Below, in pieces: positions 46,280-55,324 of a DNA stretch of 64,000 nucleotides. Position 1 is the stretch's first letter. Each line of letters starts with the position of its first letter. The stretch comes from Halotalea alkalilenta DSM 17697. GTDB lineage: Bacteria; Pseudomonadota; Gammaproteobacteria; Pseudomonadales; Halomonadaceae. Both the position numbers and the translations under genes were made by a program. Location of the stretch: NCBI RefSeq assembly GCF_000621205.1, contig NZ_JHYY01000036.1, positions 1-64,000 on the forward strand, in the 5' to 3' direction. The notes beneath the pieces are model-generated. The model ran no database searches, was not told the DNA's origin, and was given only the letters and a program-made list of their open reading frames with translations.

Positions 46280-46370
46280 CGAGCCGGGAGGAGGGGGCCT
46301 CATTTCTCCATGTGCAGAGCTCCCGTCGATTGAGTAGGCTAGGCCTTCGTCCCTGATCTGCGGCTTCCTC

Positions 46371-47723
46371 ATGACTCTTTGTCAGCAATTCGCCCACTAC
46401 GCCTTGGGCCAGCATGCGCAGTCGCTGAGCGATGCGCAGCGAATCGCCTTGCGGCGGGTATTGATGGATTGGCTGGGCTGCGCCATCGCGGGCGCGCATG
46501 CCGAGGTCGTCGTCCTGCTGAAGGACTCTCTGGAACTGGAAGGGCCTGCCGCGGACGCCCTGGTACTCGACAGCAGGCAGCTCGGCATGCGTTCCGCGGC
46601 GATGGTCAACGCGGTAGCCGCCCACGCATTGGAGCTGGACGACATCTACAAGGAAGGGCTCTTCCACCCAGGAGCCCCGGTGATCGCCGCGGCACTTGCC
46701 GTCGCCGAGTCCCGGGGCGCCAGCATCGACGAGCTGCTGATGGCGATCCTGGTGGGCTACGAAATCTCCACGCGCATCGCCACCGTGATCAACCCGGGCC
46801 ACTACCGTTTCTGGCATACCACAGGCACCGTCGGCTGCATCGGTGCGGCAGCGGCGGCCGCGATGCTGCTGAAATGCGACGAGGAGCAGTTCGCCCACGC
46901 GCTGGCGAATGCGACCACGTTCGCCAGCGGCCTGCAGCAAGCTTTCCGCAGCGCTGCGATGACCAAGCCGCTGCACGCTGGCCACGCCGCCGACACTGGC
47001 GTGTGGACGGCGCTCGCGGCCCGCCGCGGTGTGACCGGGGCGCTGGATATCCTCGAGGGCGATGCAGGATTCGGCTCGGCGATGGGGGGATCGCCCGACT
47101 GGCGGCTGGCGCTCGCCGATCTGGGGCAGGTGTGCAATACCGCCAGCATCACCTTCAAGCGCCACGCATGCTGCGGGCAAACCTTCTCGGCGGTGGATGC
47201 GGTGCTCGCGCTTCGCCCCGAATTGTTCAGTGCGCTGGAGCGTATCGAACGCATCGATGTATTCACCAATCAGCGGACCCTGGCGATGACCGCGAACGCC
47301 GCGCCAGCCGATCCGCTGGCTGCACGCTTCAGCATGGCCTACGTGCTCGCCCGTGCGCTCCACCACGGCGATGTCGGGATGAGCGCATTCGAGTCCGGGC
47401 GGATCAATGATCCCGCGGTACGCAGGCTGATGCCGCGCGTACGAATGCAGGTCGATGCCGCCATCGATGCCTCGTTTCCGGCCAAGCGCAGTGCACGGAT
47501 CAGGATCCAGCTATCGGACGGTCGAGTTCTCGAGCATTTCCAGCCACATCGCAAGGGCGACCCGGAGGATCCGCTCAGCGATGCGGAGCTGGAGGCGAAG
47601 TTTCTTGCCAGCGCAGCATCGAATCTGCCCAGGGAGCGCACAGTGGCGATGCTCGAGCGCCTGCGCCGGCTGGCGGACGTTTCCTGCCTCGATGCGTTGT
47701 TGGAGGGGATTCGGAGAAACTGA
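46371..47723 (+). CDS. MmgE/PrpD family protein
   Basis: 2-Methylcitrate-dehydratase-like fold, 450 residues. Family segments: DWLGCAIAGAHAE, NAVAAHALELDDIYKEGLFHPGAPVI (catalytic-region His/Asp), FWHTTGTVGCIGAAAAAAM and AAMTKPLHAGHAADTG. It lies at the end of the catabolic run. Members dehydrate or isomerise tricarboxylates (PrpD, cis-aconitate decarboxylase, iminodisuccinate epimerase relatives), so it may act on a carboxylic-acid product of the pathway. It converges with the RND genes, 15 bases between stops. Confidence 0.82.
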   Translation: MTLCQQFAHYALGQHAQSLSDAQRIALRRVLMDWLGCAIAGAHAEVVVLLKDSLELEGPAADALVLDSRQLGMRSAAMVNAVAAHALELDDIYKEGLFHPGAPVIAAALAVAESRGASIDELLMAILVGYEISTRIATVINPGHYRFWHTTGTVGCIGAAAAAAMLLKCDEEQFAHALANATTFASGLQQAFRSAAMTKPLHAGHAADTGVWTALAARRGVTGALDILEGDAGFGSAMGGSPDWRLALADLGQVCNTASITFKRHACCGQTFSAVDAVLALRPELFSALERIERIDVFTNQRTLAMTANAAPADPLAARFSMAYVLARALHHGDVGMSAFESGRINDPAVRRLMPRVRMQVDAAIDASFPAKRSARIRIQLSDGRVLEHFQPHRKGDPEDPLSDAELEAKFLASAASNLPRERTVAMLERLRRLADVSCLDALLEGIRRN

Positions 47724-47738
47724 GGCCTTGTTGGTGTT

Positions 47739-50700
47739 TCATTGGGCCCTGCGCAGCAGCCCGCCGGCTCGCTCGTGCAGCGTAAGCGCCGCCACCATCA
47801 GGCTCGGCAGGAAGGTCAGTGTGACCAGGGTGGAGAAGGCGATGCCGAACATCACGATGGCGCCCAGGCCGCGATAGAGCTCGGTGCCCGCCCCGGGGAT
47901 CAGTACCAGCGGCGCCACGCCGAAGATAGTGGTCAGGCTGGACATCAGGATCGCGCGCAAGCGGATGCGCACCGCGTCGTCCACCGCCGCCGCAATCGAT
48001 TCGGCCCCCTCCTCGAGACGCTTGTACGCTTCCTGCACGATCAGGATCGGGTTGTTGACCACTGCGCCCAGCAGCACCAGGAAGCCCAGCAGCGTGATCA
48101 TGTCGAACGGTTGGTGAATGCCGAACCCGGCGCCCACGCCGTTGAGCAGCGCCAGCCCGATGATGCCGCCGGCCAGGCCGACCGGGATCGTGGCCATGAC
48201 GAACAGCGGCCGTCCCCAATGGCGCAAGACCACCACCAGCACCAGGTAGCACAGCAGCACGGCGATGAGGAAATTGCCCGAGACGGCTTCGCGGGTGGCC
48301 TGCAGCTGGTCGCTGGCGCCGGTGATGTCCACCGACACGTCGTGCGGAATCTCACCGGCGGTGCGCATCGATTCGATCAGCTCGTTGCGCACGCGCGCAA
48401 CGCCGGTCTCCAGCGCCACCGAGCGCGGCGGCACGATGTTCAGCGTGACGGTGCGGCGGCCGTCCAGCCGGCGGATGCTGTCGGTATCGACGGACTCGCG
48501 TAGTTCGCCCAGTGCGGATAGCGGCAGCACCGCGCCGGACGGCGTGGCGATCGGCAGATCGGGCAGGCGGTCGACGCGCTGCCCGCTGCCGGCGCTGCTG
48601 AACAGATAGATGTCGATGCGGCGGTCGTCCAGGATCATTTCGTCGGCGAATGCGCCATCGCTGAGCGCGGCGACCGAATAGCCGAAGCGCTCGCCGTCGA
48701 GGCCGACCTCGACCAGACGCTCCCAGCGCGGCACGACTTCGAGCATCGGCTGGTCGAGGCTCAGCGCGTTCGGCTCGGAGCCGATCTGGGCGCCTTCGAA
48801 CAGGGTCGCGGCGCGGGTATAGGCCAAGCCCGCGACGCGATAGATCTGCGCCAGGTCGGTACCGGCGATGTCCAGATTGATGCTGCGGGTGCCGCCTTCG
48901 TCGTTGGAAATGATCGAGCCGCGCGAGGCGAAGGCACGCATGCCGGGCCAGGAGGTGTAGAGCCTCTCCAGGGCGCCTATCAGCGCGTCGACCTCGGCCG
49001 GGTTCTTCGGGTCGGTCATGATGCTGATGCCCTGCGGATCCACGAACATGGCGAAGATGCGCAGCGCCGGTATGTCCGTCTCGCCACGGGCAATAGCGCT
49101 CGGGCGCATCGTCGAGCCGCGGGCGCAGTTCGGTGATCAACTCCTGGGCGATGCCCTCCATCTCGGACAAATTGTAGCCGGGCGGCGCGATCATGCGCGA
49201 GAACACTCGCGCCTCCTCGCCCTCGGGCAGGTACTCGGCCGGCGGCGTCAGCAGTGCCACGGCCAGCACGGAGGCGACCAGCGTGCTGGCCAGCACCGCG
49301 ACGCGACGCGGCCAGGTGACGTGGAGCACGCCGAGGCGCTGGCCGATGCGGTCGAACACATCGCCGCCGGCTGCGTTCCCCGCGCCCGGTGGCGGCATCA
49401 GCCGCGTGGCCAGCGCGGGCAGCACCGTGACCGCCACCACCATCGAGGCCAGGATCGCGGCGGAGATGGCGATCGCGATGTCCGAGTAGAGCTGGCCCGC
49501 CTCTTCCTCGACGAACAGGGTCGGTGCGAACACCAGCACGGTGGTCAGGGTGCAGGCCAGCACCGCGGGCCAGACCCGGCGTACGCCGGCCAGGGCGGCC
49601 TCGAAGCGGTCCAGTCCGCGGCGCCGCGCCTGGTCGATGCTTTCCAGCACCACGATGGTGTTGTCCAGGGTCATGCCGATGGCAAAGGCCACGCCGGCCA
49701 TGGAAATCACGTTCAGCGTGCGCCCGGCCAGCAGCAGGCCGATGAAGGCGGCGATGGTGCAGATCGGAATCGCGATCACGCCGATGAAGGTGCTGTGCGC
49801 CGAACGCAGGAAAGCGAACATCACCAGGGTCGCGAGCAGTGCGCCGAGGAGCAGGTTGGTCCAGACGTTGGCCACCGACTCCTCGACGTAGCGCGCATCC
49901 TCGCTGACCAGCGTGATCTCGAGCCCCAGCGGCGCCATTATCTCTTGGTTGATCGCCTCGACCTCTGGCAGCACCGCGTACTTGGTCTGGATCACGTTCG
50001 AGCCGGTCTCGCGGCGCACCGCCAGGAACAGCGTCGGCAGGCCGTTGTAGTAGGCGCTTTCGCGCAGCTCGTGGTGGCTGAGCCGGATCTCGGCCAGATC
50101 GGACAGGCGCATCAGGGCGCCCTCGTGCTCGGCGACGATCAGCTCGCCGATCTCGGCAGGCGTGCGGAAGCGCCCGATCGTGCGCACCAGCACGCTGCGC
50201 TTGCCGTCGTCCAGGTCGCCGGCGGAGCGGTCGACGTTGCGTGCCCGCAGCGCATCGCGCACATCGGTCATGTCCAATCCGCGTTCGGCCAGGCGGTATG
50301 GGTCGATCTCGATGCGGACCTGGCGTTCGGCCGCGCCATTGACCTCGACCAGCGAGACCCCGTCGACACGCTCGAGGCGGGGCCGCACCTCGTCCTCCAG
50401 GAAGTCGCGCATCATCGCCAGGTCGAGGTTTGCGCCGCTGTCGGCGCTCGGGCCGACGCGGAAGTACATGAACGGCTCTTCGGAGACCGAGACCGTGGTC
50501 AATGCCGGTGCGTCGACGTTCTCCGGATAATCGGAGACCTGACTGAGCGCGTTGTTGGTGCGGACCAGCGCCTCGTTGATGTCGACGCCGAAGGGGAACT
50601 CCAGCACGATGCTGGCTTCCCCGATGCTGGCGGTCGACACCATGCGACGCAGGCCGGGCAGCGTGCGCAGGTACTGCTCCTGCTCGATCAGGATCTCCTT

Positions 50701-50877
50701 CTCCACGTCCTGCGGCGAGGCGCCGGGCCAGCTCGTGTCGACGCTGATGGTGCGCACTTCCAGATCGGGGATCATCTGCACCGGCACCCGCAGCGCGGCG
50801 CTGATCCCCAGCACGCAGAGGATCAGGACCGCGACCGCGATCAGGGTGCCATGACGGAGAATGCGATCGAAGCCCAT
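47739..50877 (-). pseudogene. RND efflux permease with a +1 frameshift
   Basis: Inner-membrane proton-driven efflux pump subunit. The first frame (from 50877) covers the N-terminal two-thirds: RVPVQMIPDLEVRTISVDTS, the TM4 segment GMTLDNTIVVLESIDQARRR and the second periplasmic loop. Near 49088-49090 (GGG on the plus strand) homology jumps to another frame, which continues to the C-terminus (LLGAVVNNPILIVQEAYKR). The whole span is 3139 bases, 3n+1. Removing one base at the GGG restores ERYCRGETDIP and a 1045-residue protein, the normal RND size. Either the pump is inactivated by one inserted base or the assembly has an error. Confidence 0.85.
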
Positions 50878-50880
50878 CGC

Positions 50881-52047
50881 TCAGCGCTCCATCACTTCGA
50901 CGGGGCGGCCTTCATCGAGGGCCTCATTGCCGCGTACCACGACGCGCTGGCCGCGGCTGAGGCCGGCAGCCACGGCGACCTGGCCATCGCGTTCGTGCAG
51001 GATCCGCACGCTGCGCTGGCGAGCGACCGTTGCATCGCCATCGTCCTCCACGATGAATACGCTGTAGCCGCCGTCGGGCTGGCGGAGCAGGGCGTCGCGA
51101 CTGATCGCAAGCGCGGGCGTTTGCGCGATGAGATCGATCTCGGCGCGAGCCGAGGTACCCGGGAGCAATCGGCCCTCGGGGTCTTCCACCAGCAGGCGCA
51201 GCAGGAAGGCACGCGCACGGGGATCGGTGACCGGCACCCGCGCGCCGATGGTCGCCGGTAGCGTCGTGTCGCCCAGCGCATCGGCGAACACGCGGATTTG
51301 CGCATTCCCGTCCAGCTGGGAGAAGCGCTCCTGCGGTACACGCAAATCGAGGCGCACGCGCTCGGTCGCGACCAGGGTCAGCACCGGGGTGCCGCGCTGT
51401 ACCCATTCACCGGCCTCGGTGAGCTTCTCGGCCACCACGCCATCGAACGGCGCCGGCAGCGTATGCCGCTCGACCTGCTCCGCCTGTTCGCGCGCATTGG
51501 CCCGGGCCGAGTCCGCTACCGCTCGGGCTAGCTGCAGTGCCGCGGCGCGTGCTTCGATCTGGGTGGCGGCAATGCTCCTGCCAGCGCCGAGACGCTGCGC
51601 CTCGGTGTGCAGGCGCTGCGCCTCGCGCAAGGCGGCTTCGGCCTCTTCCGTTTGGGCCTGGGCGCGCAGCAGCCCCTGGCGGGCGATGGCGGGATCGAGC
51701 TCGATCAGCACCTGCCCGGCCTCGACATGATCACCGGCATCGACGTGCACGCGCGCCACCAGTCCGTCGACGCGGGGAGATAGCCCCGCCTCGCGCTCGG
51801 CGGTCAGGGTGCCGGAAAGCGAGAAACGTTCGCCGAACGCAGCGGCTTCCACCAGCGCCACGGAGACCCGGACCGCCTCGGCCCTCGGGTCCTCTGCGCT
51901 ATCACCGGACGGCGCGCCGCAGGCGGCGAGCAGCAGGAGGGGAGCGACGCGTACTGAGCGGAGGAGCTCGACGAGGTGGCATGTGAAACCGCGGATGATG
52001 AAGCGGTGGAGGGGGCGGGTGAGGGGGCGGGTGAGGATTGGATGCAT
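50881..52047 (-). CDS. RND efflux periplasmic adaptor, lipoprotein
   Basis: Membrane-fusion protein, 388 residues, first gene of the pump operon, three bases before the permease. It has a lipobox LLLAACG that would anchor it in the inner membrane. Lipoyl half-motifs RVDGLVARVHVDAGDHVEAG and LPAPFDGVVAEKLTEAGEW flank a helical hairpin rich in Ala, Glu and Arg (about residues 105-175). ATG at 52047 has AGGA upstream; an earlier ATG at 52140 would add 31 residues without a ribosome site. No outer-membrane TolC-type gene is nearby. It remains intact while the permease is broken. Confidence 0.87.
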   Translation of the reverse strand: MHPILTRPLTRPLHRFIIRGFTCHLVELLRSVRVAPLLLLAACGAPSGDSAEDPRAEAVRVSVALVEAAAFGERFSLSGTLTAEREAGLSPRVDGLVARVHVDAGDHVEAGQVLIELDPAIARQGLLRAQAQTEEAEAALREAQRLHTEAQRLGAGRSIAATQIEARAAALQLARAVADSARANAREQAEQVERHTLPAPFDGVVAEKLTEAGEWVQRGTPVLTLVATERVRLDLRVPQERFSQLDGNAQIRVFADALGDTTLPATIGARVPVTDPRARAFLLRLLVEDPEGRLLPGTSARAEIDLIAQTPALAISRDALLRQPDGGYSVFIVEDDGDATVARQRSVRILHERDGQVAVAAGLSRGQRVVVRGNEALDEGRPVEVMER

Positions 52048-52530
52048 GAATCCATGTTCCTGTATGGCGCTGTGCGGCGTCGTTCTTTTAGCTATGAAAC
52101 GGGTGTTCACTGCATACCGGCGCGCGAGGATCAAAAGCATCCCTGCAACGCTTGTGGCTTGCGCACCGGGTTGCCGAGCAAGCGGCGTCGATCCTAATCG
52201 AGGCGGGCCATGGGCTTGGCCGAGTAGCCGCCTTGTCTTGCGACCGGGCCGAAGATAGGTGGTTGCACCGGCCAGGGTCTATGCGGGGTAGTCCTGCTTG
52301 TATTTGCGATCATCCAGACGAGGAGCGGGACATTCTCGCTGCGTGTCCAGCCACTGGCGTGCGCGGTGATCGGGCGGTTCCTTTCCCTCGAAAGAACATG
52401 TCCATCGAGAGAACATGGTAAGTCGGTGGAAAGGAACGGCGAGGTTTCATGACAGGTAAGGCCGCCGAGCCCGATAGTACGATCCAGGGCTTGGTGTCCG
52501 AGCTGTTCTTGCCATCGTCCAGGAAAGTTT
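52048..52530. promoter_or_regulatory. Divergent region between RND adaptor and AraC gene
   Basis: No gene is visible in these 483 bases. A 13-base direct repeat with one mismatch, TCGAAAGAACATG (52388-52400) and TCGAGAGAACATG (52405-52417), has a 17-base period. Tandem half-sites of this kind are typical for AraC-family dimers, so this may be the regulator's own site or that of the pump. Confidence 0.35.
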
Positions 52531-53463
52531 ATGGATCCGCTCTCAGACGTACTTTCGTTGCTGAAGCCGCGCAGCTACGTGTCCTCCGGCTTCGACGCAG
52601 GTGGTGAATGGTCGGTTCAGTTCGCCGCCCAGCACCAGCTCATCAAGTGCTATGCGGTGGTTTCCGGCGGATGCTGGCTCGCTGTGGAGGGCATTCCCGA
52701 GGCGGTGCGTTTGACCCAGGGGGACTGCTTCGTACTGCCGAGCGGGCGTCCATTCCGTCTCGCGAGCGATATGGCGGTGACGCCCGCCGCGGCCAGCGAC
52801 TTCTTCCCTCCGGCCCGCGCCGGCGGGGTCGTGACCATCAACGGCGGCGGGGACTTCTTTCTCGTCGGCAGTCGTTTCGCTGTCAGCGGCAGTCATGCAA
52901 GCACCTTGATGGGACTGCTGCCGCCCATCGGGCATATCCGCAGCGAGGCGGGTCAGTCGGCGCTGCGCTGGTCGGTCGAGCGGATGATGCAGGAGCTGCG
53001 CGAGCAGCAGCCGGGCAGCTTCCTGGTGCTGCAGCACCTCGCCCAGATGATGCTGGTCCAGGCGCTGCGGCTGCATGTGGAGCAAGCGTCGACGATGGGC
53101 GGGGTGGGATGGCTGCTCGGCGTGGCGGACAAGCAGCTGGGCGCCGCGATCAACGCGATCCATGCCAATCCTGCGCATCGTTGGAAGCTGCACGAACTGG
53201 CGGAACGTGCCTGCATGTCGCGATCGGCCTTCGCGCAGAGATTCAAAGAGACGGTCGGGGCCTCGCCGATGGAATACCTGACGCGCTGGCGAATGCTGCT
53301 CGCCGGCGACCGGCTGGAGAACTCCAACGACTCAATCTCCACCATAGCCTTGTCGCTCGGCTACGAATCCGAAAGCGCCTTCAGCACGGCGTTCAAGAGA
53401 GTCATGGGTGCCTCGCCACGGAGGTACGGTCGCGGGCAGCGTTTGGTTTCCGCTGAGGGGTGA
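52531..53463 (+). CDS. AraC-family transcriptional regulator (cupin_6-type sensor)
   Basis: 310 residues. N-terminal cupin-like domain (KCYAVVSGGCWLAVEG, then QGDCFVLPSGRPFRL, about residues 38-80) and C-terminal double HTH: WKLHELAERACMSRSAFAQR and SISTIALSLGYESESAFSTA. It is divergent from the RND genes and convergent with a quinone-reductase gene (37 bases between stops). Relatives of this cupin_6 class often control neighbouring oxidoreductases. Its regulon cannot be fixed. Confidence 0.88.
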   Translation: MDPLSDVLSLLKPRSYVSSGFDAGGEWSVQFAAQHQLIKCYAVVSGGCWLAVEGIPEAVRLTQGDCFVLPSGRPFRLASDMAVTPAAASDFFPPARAGGVVTINGGGDFFLVGSRFAVSGSHASTLMGLLPPIGHIRSEAGQSALRWSVERMMQELREQQPGSFLVLQHLAQMMLVQALRLHVEQASTMGGVGWLLGVADKQLGAAINAIHANPAHRWKLHELAERACMSRSAFAQRFKETVGASPMEYLTRWRMLLAGDRLENSNDSISTIALSLGYESESAFSTAFKRVMGASPRRYGRGQRLVSAEG

Positions 53464-53500
53464 CCCACCCCGGCGCGGCTGCGGTCGGGCACTGCTGGGA

Positions 53501-54088
53501 TCAGTCGAAGAGATTTCGCCCGATGGCATGGGCGGATGCCAGGTGGGCATCCGGCGGGCGCGTTTCCGATTCCAGCAGCAGCATGGAGGTCGGGACCTGG
53601 GCACCGCAGTAGTCGAAAATCCCATGATCGATCTGCGTCTTCATCGCGTCGGCGTAGCCGTGCCGTGTGTAGGTCTCCCTATCGGCTCCACCGATACCGA
53701 CGAGATGAACACTGAGGTGGCCGAGCTTCTTCACTAGCTGGGCATCCGCATCGAAGTCGAACGCCCAGCCGCTGACGAACACGCGATCGATCCAGCCCTT
53801 GAGCAGCCCCGGCATCGACCACCAGTAGACGGGATAGACCAGCACCAGGGCATCGGCGCGATCGATCCTCGCCTGTTCGGCGATGACATCGGCGGAGAGT
53901 GCTGCCTGGCCGCGGCTAGCGGCAAGATCCGCTGCGCTGAATCTAGGATCGAAAGCCTCCGCGGCGAGATCCGCGATCTCGAACGAGTTGCCCTGCGCCG
54001 AGATGCTCACGCCCTCGGCGATACGCAGAGCGATGCTATGGGTGAGTGACTCGGGCTCGGGGTGAGAGACGACGATGAGCGCATGCAT
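53501..54088 (-). CDS. NAD(P)H dehydrogenase (quinone), flavodoxin-like
   Basis: Flavodoxin_2 family quinone/azo reductase, 195 residues. Visible: ALIVVSHPEPESLTHSIALR (FMN phosphate loop), DALVLVYPVYWWSMPGLLKGWIDRVF (near residue 80) and LVGIGGADRETYTRHG. It would reduce quinones with two electrons and so limit redox cycling. Two matching palindromes lie 43-83 bases upstream of the ATG. Confidence 0.88.
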   Translation of the reverse strand: MHALIVVSHPEPESLTHSIALRIAEGVSISAQGNSFEIADLAAEAFDPRFSAADLAASRGQAALSADVIAEQARIDRADALVLVYPVYWWSMPGLLKGWIDRVFVSGWAFDFDADAQLVKKLGHLSVHLVGIGGADRETYTRHGYADAMKTQIDHGIFDYCGAQVPTSMLLLESETRPPDAHLASAHAIGRNLFD

Positions 54089-54130
54089 GGTGAAGCTCCT
54101 GCCATGGTTGAGAAGATAGTCAGACCTTTC

Positions 54131-54171
54131 CTACTTTTGGTAGGTTTGTTGGCAAAGCTACTTATGGTAGA
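54131..54171. promoter_or_regulatory. Paired operators CTACTTTTGGTAG / CTACTTATGGTAG
   Basis: Two 13-base sites (54131-54143 and 54159-54171) differ by one base, share the palindromic arms CTAC/GTAG and are centred 28 bases apart. They precede the quinone reductase gene. TACT-N-GTA palindromes of this sort are used by HxlR/YodB-type redox repressors in front of quinone reductases; no such regulator is encoded in the window. Confidence 0.55.
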
Positions 54172-54245
54172 TAACCATGTCAAGCGGCGAACAGCCGACC
54201 TCGGCTCCCTATGTCGGCCCCATCACCCGATGCTCCGGCAAGTAC

Positions 54246-54525
54246 TTACGACAGATCTCGCAGCGCTTCGGGATGCTGTACGGCGACGCGTAGCAGCGTA
54301 CGAGCGGCGCCGGTGGGCCCGCGCCGCCCCTGCTCCCATTCCTGCAGGGTACGCACGCTGACGCCGATCAGCTTGGCGAACTCTGACTGTGAAGCGCCGA
54401 CCCGCTGGCGCGCGTGAGGCAGCCTCCGACACCTCCACGCGCGTAACGCGTGCCGCCTTGCCGGCCTTCATCTCGCGTACGGATTGCAGCAGGTCACGTC
54501 CGAACTGTTCCATTTCCTTATCCAT
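54246..54525 (-). pseudogene. HTH antitoxin (NadS/HigA type), frameshifted
   Basis: The first frame gives MDKEMEQFGRDLLQSVREMK and onward to VEVSEA; homology then continues one base later with ARQRVGASQSEFAKLIGV and SVRTLQEWEQGRRGPTGAA to a TAA at 54246. The span is 280 bases (3n+1), so a single extra base or equivalent loss near 54415 separates the N-terminus from the helix-turn-helix. The restored product would be about 92 residues. The ATG overlaps the end of the toxin gene (CATGGATAA), the usual toxin-first order. Confidence 0.75.
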
Positions 54526-54821
54526 GTTCGATCTCCTCCTTCAGCTGATTGAGCAAGGTAGCAGGCAGGTTGTCGAATTTGGCCTTGGTATAGACGATCA
54601 GCAGCCAGATGGTGCCGTCATCCAGGGTGTTGTAGTAGATCACCCGGCTTTCCCATCCCCGAGCGACTCCAGCGAATCTTGCGCAGACCGCTCGTTGCGG
54701 GAATCACATCGCCGGTCAATGAATTGGCCGCCAACCACGAGAAGAACGCCAAACGCTCGTCTTCTTGCCAGATGCCGGTGGCATAGCGCCTGAACGTGGC
54801 GGTTTCGATGATTGTGTACAT
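54518..54821 (-). pseudogene. RelE/HigB-like toxin, frameshifted
   Basis: Frame one: MYTIIETATFRRYATGIWQE, then SGLRKIRWSRSGMGKPG and a stop. Frame two resumes VIYYNTLDDGTIWLLIVYTK and AKFDNLPATLLNQLKEEIEH to TAA at 54518. Relatives normally have a short Arg-Gly-Gly-Val-Arg stretch just before VIYY; it is absent, so a loss of about 11 bases fits as well as a one-base insertion. Total 304 bases (3n+1). The lost stretch is close to the RelE active region, so the toxin is probably dead. Confidence 0.75.
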
Positions 54822-54831
54822 GCCATCGACC

Positions 54832-54848
54832 ATACGTCTTTGACGTAT
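54832..54848. repeat. 17-base palindromic direct repeat, left of IS remnant
   Basis: ATACGTCTTTGACGTAT, arms ATACGTC/GACGTAT around TTT, centred 19 bases before the toxin ATG. It is repeated exactly, same orientation, at 55514-55530 on the other side of the inserted element. It was probably the operator of the toxin-antitoxin pair and became duplicated as the insertion target. Confidence 0.7.
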
Positions 54849-54857
54849 CAGACTGCT

Positions 54858-54889
54858 GACGAACCCTGCTTTTACAGGCAGGGTTCGTC
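54858..54889 (-). terminator. Strong hairpin at the IS end
   Basis: GACGAACCCTGC and GCAGGGTTCGTC form a perfect 12-bp stem with an eight-base loop (TTTTACAG). It sits between the transposase fragment stop and the left end of the element, where it can end transposase transcription or block read-through into the toxin gene. Confidence 0.6.
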
Positions 54890-54897
54890 ATTTCAGT

Positions 54898-55185
54898 TCA
54901 CGCCACCCACTTTGCGTGCAGATACCCAGGGAATCGGTAGATGACGGTCATGGCGCTCATCAACGCCTCACAGCGCCGTTGAACAACGCTCCAGGCCCCA
55001 AAAATGGATGAAAATAGCCGGCGCATCCGCGCCAGGGCCATCTTCTTCAGGTTTTGGCAGGCTGCGGCAAGCAGACACTGCTCTCTCACCCGAGCCAGTC
55101 CCCGCATCCGAGCGTAGCGATGGCCGTGTAGCTGTTTGGCATCGGCGAAGCTTCGCTCCACCGTCTCCTTTCGTCGCTTGTACAG
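54898..55185 (-). pseudogene. IS1182-family transposase, C-terminal fragment
   Basis: The frame carries LYKRRKETVERSFADAKQLH, GHRYARMRGLARVREQCLL and AAACQNLKKMALARM, characteristic of the C-terminal end of IS1182 transposases (the ERSFADAK Glu region). Upstream of LYKRR the frame runs on but into unrelated, palindrome-rich sequence, so the join near 55183-55186 is a deletion or insertion point. A second copy of CAGACTGCTGAC, the IS end sequence, lies exactly at that join (55183-55194). Confidence 0.8.
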
Positions 55186-55269
55186 ACTGCTGACAAAATA
55201 TTTGAAGATGCCACGATGGTTTCCAGCCGCCTCCGAGAGCGCGCTGGCCGGCAATCGATTGCACCGGGG

Positions 55270-55324
55270 TTTGCGACATGGATGTCGCAAAAGGCGCGCC
55301 CGGACAGGGATGTCCATGCGCGCC
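55270..55324. repeat. Double palindrome, REP-like
   Basis: Two adjacent stem-loops: TTTGCGACAT-GG-ATGTCGCAAA (55270-55291, perfect 10-bp arms) and GGCGCGC-N2-GGACA-N4-TGTCC-N2-GCGCGCC (55293-55324). This paired-hairpin layout is typical of chromosomal REP/BIME-type sequences. It lies inside the IS remnant, in the part that replaced the transposase N-terminus. Confidence 0.65.

Noticed and set aside
49088-49090. Programmed ribosomal frameshift in the RND permease
   Set aside because: No slippery heptamer or downstream structure was apparent, and RND pumps are not known to use one. Mutation or sequence error is simpler.
49018-51261. 747-codon frame opposite the RND genes
   Set aside because: Antisense shadow; the coding strand has recognisable RND adaptor and permease motifs.
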